Shown: positions 56,340 to 64,000 of the stretch, piece by piece
Layout: each line of letters begins with the position of its first letter
How positions within the stretch are numbered: position 1 is the stretch's first letter
NCBI GenBank assembly: GCA_034770075.1
Contig: CM068385.1
Location: 71,988,479-72,052,478 of the forward strand
DNA: 64,000 bases
Direction: 5' to 3'
Origin: Aralia elata
Taxonomy: Eukaryota > Streptophyta > Magnoliopsida > Apiales > Araliaceae
Program-made: the position numbers and the translations under genes
Notes under the pieces: generated by a model
What the model was told of the DNA's origin: nothing
The model's input: only the letters and a program-made list of their open reading frames with translations
Database searches by the model: none

Positions 56340-57564
56340 GTTAAGCTTGTGGATAATTTGAGGAATGTGTATTGATGAGATAATATGGTAAAGTGAAGAC
56401 CATTAAGTACGGACGATCCATTGTAAACTGGAGTTATAAATATTCGAGGTAATTAGATTAATCATTTGATGCTATTGATCAATTTTGTGGCTATTGATCA
56501 ATTTTTGTGGCTATTCATTAGATAAGATATTGGAGTGATGTGGTATGGAGTTTCTTTGTGATGAAAAGAGGGTACCTTAGAATCTGTTGGGTTAAGGTTT
56601 GCAAGAAGGAAATGATTGATTCGATAAATAATGAATATATCGATATTTTGAAGTGTTAGTTAAGTTATTAAGCTTTATGGTGGAATGCCATGTGAGACAA
56701 AGGTAATGAACTCATATAGAGTTGTTAAGCAAAAGTTGAGAGTATTGAGATGAATGATGTTATATGCAAAAAAAAAAAAATTAAGAGATGACTAATGGCA
56801 ATTTAGATTGTTTTGATGATTAGAAAGGAGAGACAACGGAGAGATTATAAGAAATGAACCAAGGGTAGATTTAGTGTCTGATCTGGAAAAAGTATCTAGA
56901 GATGGAACTGAATAATGAGATAATGGAAATCCCTAAGGAGGATCAATTGGAGCCCGATTTAAGGAATACATAGAGGAAATGAAAGAAAGAAAGGTTAAGT
57001 CTAAGAGTTATAAGACCTTTGTGAGTCGTAATGAATGAAGAATAGTGGTCAATGTATATGTACTAATATATCTATGCATGTAAGAAATGTGAATCTCAGT
57101 TTTTGTACAGCTAGCAGTATATCTGTTGTAAGTCCCAACTTTGTGTAAGTTGTGGAGTAGTTATGTGAATCCCATCTTGTTGTTAGTAACAGAGGGATAA
57201 GTGGATATCAGGAATGCTATATGATGTAAGTAGTACGAGGTACTAAGATGAGCTTATTAGTATTTACTAAAGGTGCCTTGAGTTAATATGATGATGATAC
57301 ATCCCTACTTTTCAGATCTAGGGGAATGCAGTTCTTATTAATCCCATCTTTTGTGTCTTAATGGGATAGTTAACATTTATAGGAATATGCCGGAATTATA
57401 AGTGTTTGACACACTAAGGGGTGTATGAATATAAATGTGGTATTATTATTACATGATTGATTGTGATCGATTTGTGCCTTAACTCTTAAATGATAACATT
57501 AGTAGAATTTTGCACGATGTGTAAAATAAGAAGGATTTATGTAAGGTTTTGTTTAGAACAAACA
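56340..57564 (+). other. Leader of Tekay-like element between solo LTR and gag
   Basis: No sustained frame. A stretch at 56860-57000 has a Glu/Lys-rich broken frame that might be the worn counterpart of the extra ORF in family C; I could not confirm it. Confidence 0.45.
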
Positions 57565-58378
57565 ATGCCGTCAAGGAGACAACCCCGATACACGAGGGTG
57601 GAAGAGTCAGTGAATAACGAGGAGGGTCAGACTGACCCCAAGAGGACCTTTGCGAACTTGTTAGAGGAAACGATGCAAGGCAGAACAGCCATTGCGGTTG
57701 TTCGGCCATGAAGTCACATGGCGAACTTTACAGGTTTCAAATTACTAGGACCACCGGAGTTCATGGGAATACGGATCCGAGTGAAGCCCATACATGGGTA
57801 GAAAAAATGGAGAAAGTTTTCAAGGTCGCAAGAGTGACCGAGGAACAGAAGACTTCGTTTGCCACTTTCATGAGGAAGGGTGAGTCAAATTACTGGTGGA
57901 AGGCGATTAGAAGCCGAGCTGGGGAAGGCACAACTGCGTGGACTCGTTTTAAGGAGCTATTTTTCGAAAAATTACTTTCTAGAAAGCACGCAGGCAAGTA
58001 TGGAGATAAAGTTCTTGGAACTAAAGCAAGATGATATGTCGGTAGCAGAGTACGCAATAAAGTTTAACAAACTAGCTAGGTTTGCTCCACACCAAGTGGA
58101 CACCGGAGCTAGGCGAGCGAAGAGATTCTAACAAGGGTTGAAGCCTTGGGCGTATAGTAAGGTTGTGGTTTTGCAGATCAACACATTTCCTACGTTACTT
58201 AAGGAAGAAATCATTGTCGAGGAGGAAATGAAGCGTTGACAAAGCACAACCAAGATCAGAAAAGCCATGATGGTCACAAGGAAGGTAGCCGTGGGGAAAG
58301 TAACCCGAATAAAAGGAAAGGGATCGATAGCCAATCTTGTGGAGGCAACAAGTCTGGAGGAGAGGTTAAGAAGGGTAT
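57565..58378 (+). pseudogene. Gypsy gag fragment
   Basis: ATG 57565 gives MPSRRQPRYTRVEESVNNEE, matching other gag starts here. A TGA at 57709 and frame changes near 58000 and 58240 break it. ESNYWWKAIRSRAG, RFKELFFEK, MEIKFLELKQDDMSVAEYA and FAPHQVDTGARRAKRF are recognisable capsid motifs. It stops before the zinc knuckles and joins reverse transcriptase directly. Confidence 0.88.
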
Positions 58379-60250
58379 AATCGTCCGAGTGTATCTCCAT
58401 GGGGAGCGCCAGTTCTGTTCGTAAAGAAGAAGGATGGATCGTTAAGGCTCAGTATCCATTACAGGGAATTAAACAAGGGTATGATTAAGAACAGGTACCC
58501 GCTGCCCAGAATAGACGATCTATTTGATCAACTCAAGGGAGCGAAGCACTTTTTAAAGATTGATTTAAGGACGGGCTATCATCAACTAAGGGTGAGACAA
58601 GAGGATATCCCGAAGACGGCATTCAGAACTCGTTATGAACATTTCGAGTTTCTGGTTATGTCATTTGGACTGACAAATGCACCAACGACATTCATGGATA
58701 TGATGAACAGAGTGTTCAAGCAGTACTTGGACAAGTTTGTGGTAGTATTCATCGATGACATCTTGGTGTATTCAGTGTCAGAGGAAGAACATGCTGAACA
58801 TCTAAGGATTGCTTTAGAGGCATTAAGAAGGGAGAAGCTGTACGCGAAGTTTTCAATGTGTGAATTGGGTTGCAAAGGGTGCAGTTTCTAGGTCACGTCA
58901 TTGACCGGGATGGCGTTTCGGTAGACCCAGCCAAGGTGGAAGCCATTATCAACGGAGATCAGGAGTTTCTTAGGGTTAGCGAGATACTATCGGAGATTCA
59001 TCTAGGATTTTTCGAAGATAGCATCACCGTTGACCAATCTAACTAGAAAGGCGGTAAAGTTCGTTTGGACGGAGAAGTGCGAGGAGAGTTTCATAGAGTT
59101 GAAGAAGAGACTTAGCCAAGCACCAGTGTTGGCTTTACCGGACGACACTGGAGGTTTTGTAGTGTACAGTGATGCGTCACACAAAGGTCTTGGTTGTGTA
59201 ATGATGCAGCACGGTAAGGTCATTGCATACGTTTCACGTCAGCTGGAGGACTATGAGAAGGGATACCCGACTCATAACCTGGAGTTAGCAGCAGTAGTAT
59301 TCACTTTGAAGATTTGGATGCACTATTTATATGGAGAGAGGTGCGAGATATATACAGATCACAAAAGTCTGAAATATATCTTCACTCAGAAAGAGCTGAA
59401 CATGAGGCAGCGCCGATGGTTAGAATTGATCAAGGATTATGACTGTGAGATTCTGTATCATCCGGGCAAAGCAAACGTAGTGGCAGATGCCCTGAGTAGG
59501 AAGGGCAGAGAGAAATTGATGAGGCTTACAACTCAGGCAGAGCTGATAAAGGAGTTCGAACGTCTGGAATTGGAGGTTAAGTATCCGATGCAGACGGACG
59601 GGAAATTATTTATAGTGACAGTGAGCCCGACCCTGTTGGATCAGATTAAGGAGGCTCAAGAAAAGGATGAGGATTGTGATGCAATAAAGAAACGAATTGC
59701 CGAAGGCGAGGAGCTTAAGTATAAGATTGATAGTACTGGATTGCTAAGATTTGAAGGGAGAGTCTGGGTACCGTTGGATCTGGAATTGAGGGAAGAAATC
59801 CTTCAGGAAGCTCACAGCACAAAGTACTCAGTACATCCTGGAAGCACAAAGATGTACCAGGATTTGCGACGAAATTTTTAGTGGCCGAATATGAAACGCG
59901 AAGTGGCGGAGTGCGTCAGCCGATGTCTGACGTGCCAACGGATTAAAGCAGAGCACCAACGACCGAGCGGATTACTTCAACCGTTAGAGATTCCGGAGTG
60001 GAAGTGGGAGCACATCACAATGGACTTTGTGGTGGGACTACCACCAGCTCATAAGGGTTTAGACGCTATCTGGGTAATCGTGGATCGTCTAACCAAGTCT
60101 GCTCATTTTCTGCCAATCAAGATACGGTACAATATGGAGCAATTAGCAAAGCTTTATGTGAAAGAGATAGTGTCAAGACATGGAGTGCCGGTATCAATTG
60201 TATCTGATAGAGATCCGCGCTTCACGTCGAATTGTTTGAAAAGTCTGTAG
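58379..60250 (+). pseudogene. Gypsy reverse transcriptase, RNase H and integrase fragment
   Basis: Begins within reverse transcriptase (VSPWGAPVLFVKKKDGS in broken frame), so protease and the reverse transcriptase start are deleted. 58481-58891: LPRIDDLFDQLKGAK, VFIDDILVYS. Shift near 58870. 59030-59881: RNase H (VYSDASHKGLGCV, IYTDHKSLKYIF, VADALSRKG) to HPGSTKMYQDLRRNF, with TAG at 59879 where Trp is expected. 59891-60250: integrase zinc end and core to DRDPRFTSN, with TAG at 60248 where Gln is expected, next to the solo LTR insertion. Confidence 0.92.
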
Positions 60251-60255
60251 GCAAG
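60251..60255. repeat. Target-site duplication GCAAG (left) of solo LTR
   Basis: Matches 62149-62153. Confidence 0.9.
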
Positions 60256-62148
60256 TGATGAGTGTGTTTTATATACACAAATTGGGTACTTTTAGCCTTA
60301 ATAATTTGTAAGTCTTTAGCTATTTCGTTTGGTTTTATGTGTTTTCATCTTATTGTTGTGTAATGTAGTTTTGTATTACTTTTATATGTATTTGTGTGCT
60401 TTTATGTGTTTTTACGTTGTTTTGTAGGTATTGAAATAAAGGCCCCTTGGATCGATGCGTTTTTGGCTTGAATCTAGCATTCCCGTTGCTTGTTTCACAA
60501 TTTCACCCATGATCCAATCCGAATCTCTCCAAACTCAAAGAACGAAAGTTGTAGATTTTGATCTTAGCTTTTCAGAACATCCAGAATCATCTCATTTGAA
60601 GTTCGTATGAGAGAGTTATGGTCATTTTACCATCGGATTTGGCATGCATTTTACATAGCAGTTCATTCGAGCTCGATTTGAGTCCTTCTTCGGCCATTAT
60701 CTCGTCAAGCTCCAGTTATGAAAGTTGTAGAGCTACTTCTTAGCTTTCCATAGCCTACTTAAACGCCTAGATCCGAGTTCGGACGAAGAAGTTATGGCCA
60801 TTTTACCTGAGCTCGCCGGGGCGGGAATTTCCTACACAAATTCCTCGCCGCGGCGAGAGCTCGCCGGGGCGAGAAAACGTAGGCCAAAATCCTAGCCGGG
60901 GCGAGCTCGCCTGTAGCAGAAAGCTAAAATGTGCGGGATTTTGGTCCAATTTGGTGTGCTAAGCTAGGTTAGGCATCCAGGGGGTTTATACTAACAGAGG
61001 AGGCACGAAATATCAAAATAGAGGAGATAGAAATCACCAACTCTAGGGAGAGGAGGCTACACAATACATCAAATTAGAGGGCCAAAATGCTAAAATCAAG
61101 CTAAATCAAGCAAGGCCAAGGAGCTAAAGCATCAAGGATTGCAAAACCATGGAGGAGAAGCTAGGGTTCATCATCAATCCATCAAACATCATATGAAAAT
61201 CTACAAAAGTGGTTGTATCTCTAGTTTTCCCTTCTATTTTGTAATCCAACATGATGTATAAATTGAATATGATGTTATTTGTAGTTACCATGACCTAGAA
61301 CTTGTTTTCTAAGATTTCAATGGAACCCAATACCTAGTTTGAATTGAATGCTCTCTCTTTGATGTTGGTTAATTATTTGTGATTGGATATCATATTTTGT
61401 GCTTTATATATTAATTACCTAGCTAGTAATTACCTTGGGAACTTATATGGAATTGAGAGAGGAAGTATAGGTTGAGACCTTATTATGATATCATGTGAAA
61501 ATTAGATATTCCTATGGGTAATTTATGAAATTAAGTGACGTGTGTTTTATTTATTACCCTCATGAATGGATAATTTGATTGTATTTAGGATAGACATATA
61601 CCTAAATACCACATGTATCCATTTGAGAATCATGCTTAATGATTTCTATTGCGAAAGTTGATAATTGATAGGGTGATTAATGAGATTTGGTGACACGTGT
61701 CTTGTTGATTATTCTTGATATTGGATTCTTGCTAGTGTGTAGAATAGAGATATTTATACACCGCATTGGGAAATACGTATTTGACCATCGAGAGAGGCTT
61801 GTATATACTTGTAAATTCTCGGATAACAATCCTTGTGATTTAACTAGTTGAAAAGAGAGAGTTAGGATATTCAAGTGAAGTGTTGGGGGAAATTGCAATC
61901 TTAGACTTGTTAATATTTGATTTCATTATCTTAATGCTTTCCATAGTTGTTTAATTATTTGTTATCTTCATTAATACAAAACAACAAAAACAACTATCAT
62001 TTGTTTGAATAAGATTGAGATGATAAAAGGTTAGTACTTGGAAAACACTAGTAATAATTCCTCGTGGGATCGATACTTTACTTACTCTTTATTACTTATT
62101 GACCGCGTATACTTGCGCGTAAATTGTCGTTATATTAATCGGACAACA
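60256..62148 (+). mobile_element. Solo LTR (family F, possibly Athila-type)
   Basis: A 1.89-kb unit, TGATGAGTGTG...GGACAACA, with perfect GCAAG duplications, inserted in integrase. The end block (GGGATCGATACTTTACTTAC, TTGACCGCGTATACTTGCGC) resembles Athila LTR ends, from memory. Carries two direct copies of the shared module (60541-60640, 60712-60808) followed by CTCGCCGGGGCGAG boxes. Assigned to plus strand by that resemblance. Confidence 0.8.
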
Positions 62149-62153
62149 GCAAG
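62149..62153. repeat. Target-site duplication GCAAG (right) of solo LTR
   Basis: Pairs with 60251-60255. Confidence 0.9.
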
Positions 62154-62958
62154 AATGGGGACGCAGTTGAGGTTGAGTACAACGTATCATCCTCAAACCG
62201 ACGGCCAGAGCAAGCGAACGATTCAGACCCTAGAAGATATGCTTCGGGCAGTCGTGATGGATTTAAAGGGCAGCTGGGATGACCATTTGCCACTAGTGGA
62301 GTTTGCTTACAACAATAGCTATCACGCCAGTATCGGCATGCCACCGTACGAAGCGCTATATGGAAGGAAATGCCAAACCCCGATGTGTTGGGACGAGGTC
62401 GGGGAGCGAAGATTGCTGGGACCAGAAATGGTGCAGCAGACTACAAACATCGTGCGACTGATCAGAAACCGGCTGGTAGTAGCTCAAGATCGCCAGAAGA
62501 AATATGCCGACTTACATCGTCAGAAGCGGGACTTTGAAGTTGGTAGCTTTGTATTTTTGAAGGTATCTCCTTGGAAAGGAAAGATCCGATTTGGGAAGAA
62601 GGGCAAATTGAGCCCTAGGTTCATAGGACCATTCGAGATTTTGAGGCGAATCGGCGAGGTGGCGTACGAGGTAGCGTTACCTCCTGAACTTGAGCACATT
62701 CACAACGTATTTCATGTGTCAGTGTTGCGGCCGTATAAACCAGGCTATAAGCATGTTATCTCCTATGAACCAATCCAAGTCGAGAAGGACTTAACGTACG
62801 AGGAAGTTCCTTTCCAGATTCTCGATAGAAAGGAACAGAAGCTGAGAAACAAGACCATCCATTCCGTCAAAGTTCTCTGGAGGAATCACGCAGTCGAAGA
62901 AGCTACGTGGGAACTCGAAGAGAAAATGAAAGCGAATTATCCGTTTTTATTTGAGTAA
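62149..62958 (+). pseudogene. Gypsy integrase C-terminal part with chromodomain-like end
   Basis: Resumes the frame interrupted at 60250: MGTQLRLSTTYHPQTDGQSK, DMLRAVVMDLKGSWDDHLPL, then KVSPWKGKIRFGKKGKLSPR, HNVFHVSVLRPYKPGYKHVI and the terminal VLWRNHAVEEATWELEEKMK, closing at 62958. Open throughout this part, about 270 residues. An ATG at 62038 lies inside the solo LTR and is not a real start. Family and role as for the family C copy. Confidence 0.93.
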
Positions 62959-63006
62959 CCCTATTTTTGCAATTCCGAGGACGGAATTTTTATAAGGGGG
63001 GAGGGA
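62959..63006 (+). promoter_or_regulatory. Polypurine tract before 3' LTR
   Basis: ATTCCGAGGACGGAAT then AAGGGGGGAGGGA directly before TGTAATGCCCG. Confidence 0.85.
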
Positions 63007-64000
63007 TGTAATGCCCGTGAATTTTGAACGTCCTTATTAATTAAATCTAATTTAATTTAATGAGTTAACGTTGTGTTCTATTTAAACCAACTTGGGTTAA
63101 TTGGTGGGAGATGTATAAGATGTGTCTATACTTGTGTTGGCAGGTATGATATAACTATGGTTAAGAAATAACCATATGTGAGTCAAGTGTAGGAATTGGT
63201 GTGTAATGGCTAAAATGGCCAAGAGTGGTTAATAACCAAGGTAATTATGAAGGGGCAATAACCATTGTATATCCAAGTGGTTAATAACCAATGTAATTAT
63301 GGCGGGATAATAACCATTGTGTTTAAACAATATAATTATGGCAAGATAATAACCAATGTCTAATAACCAATGAAGAATGGTTAATAACTAATGGATAATT
63401 AAGATTTTGCGAAAAGACTATTTTAACCTTAAAAAAAATTGGGTAATGATTAAAATACCCTTGAAGAAGTTGCTAGGAAGCTTCCTATTATTGATGAATT
63501 GATCAAATTGCCCTTGCCTAGTCATGATTAATGACTATTTTGCCCATGGTCTCTACTTTCCTATAAATAGGACCCCTCACCAATGATAGTAGGGGTTGGT
63601 TCATTTATTATTCACCAAGTATAAAGAGTTTGTGAGCTTGAGAGATAGCTAAGGAAGAAACCCATTTTCGGGTGGAGCTTAAACACTTGTGAGAAATATT
63701 TGAGAGGAAAAGCAAGGAGGGGGTGCCGACCAAAGGAGAAGGAAAAGAAGAGAAGTCTAGCTTTGTTATACCATCCTCATTCACAACATATTTTGGAAAG
63801 AGGAGGAGAATAACCATTTAATCTAGGTATGGATCTCATTTGTTTCAAACCCTAGTTCTTGTTGTTATTATTATAGTATGAGTATTACACATTTATTTTG
63901 TTAGAAACTTTTATGTGTTGGTTGGTGTTGGTGGTAGAGAGGGAGTATTCATGGATCTAGGTTTGTATTTTGCTAGATCTATGTTATTGCAAAACATGCT
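63007..64000 (+). mobile_element. Tekay-like gypsy 3' LTR, partial
   Basis: Matches 38184-39210 with a few small deletions and substitutions; runs out of the window. TATA box at 63562-63568, donor-like TAG|GTATGG at 63827. Confirms that the element starting at 38184 ends here. Confidence 0.93.

Noticed and set aside
62038..62148. Integrase start at ATG 62038
   Set aside because: These codons lie in the solo LTR; integrase homology begins only after 62149.

Overview
The window is plant nuclear DNA made almost entirely of nested LTR retrotransposons. I see no host gene, rRNA or tRNA gene. The evidence is tRNA-iMet-type primer binding sites (TGGTATCAGAGC), Ty1/copia and Ty3/gypsy polyproteins, a Tat-type second RNase H, plant mobile domain (PMD) and DUF7745 reading frames, and AT-rich LTRs of 1.8-3.8 kb. 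A flowering plant with a repeat-rich genome fits; I cannot name the species.

Layout. 1-687: end of a gypsy LTR (minus). 729-8163: 3' LTR and pol of a minus-strand Ty1/copia element, split by a 3.5-kb solo gypsy LTR (2634-6112) with perfect 5-bp target duplications (AAAGC). At about 8163 the copia integrase is joined in frame to a gypsy gag, followed by a gypsy leader and 5' LTR (8164-12669). 12670-14983: plus-strand LTR fragment and decayed gypsy integrase, then a 3' LTR start. From about 15.25 kb: the leader of a plus-strand copia element, resuming at 34786 with a ruined gag and running into a 100-N gap (36194-36293). Inside it sits a 17.5-kb minus-strand Tat-lineage element (17296-34780, target duplication AAGGT). 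This carries two antisense genes: a three-exon PMD gene and a DUF7745/coiled-coil gene. 36294-38183: copia LTR piece, then the end of another gypsy element. 38184 to the window end: a plus-strand Tekay-like gypsy element. Its 5' LTR is split by a younger complete minus-strand gypsy element (40923-52510, target duplication CAAGT), and its interior holds two solo LTRs (53625-56339 and 60256-62148).

How the parts relate. Flank duplications give the relative order of insertion. Every gag-pol set is broken by stops or frameshifts, although the two internal LTR pairs are near-identical, so some breaks may be sequencing errors. The antisense PMD gene and a coiled-coil ORF ahead of gag in the 40923-52510 element remain open.

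Most unusual signals: (1) four diverged gypsy LTR families carry, behind a CAG acceptor-like site, a short frame that keeps its phase and encodes a Lys-Gly-Lys-Gly tail ending three codons later in a stop; (2) unrelated families all carry clusters of short GC-rich palindromes, in some cases bracketed by a shared module of about 110 bp; (3) the antisense gene cassette in the Tat element; (4) the gypsy-gag/copia-pol fusion.
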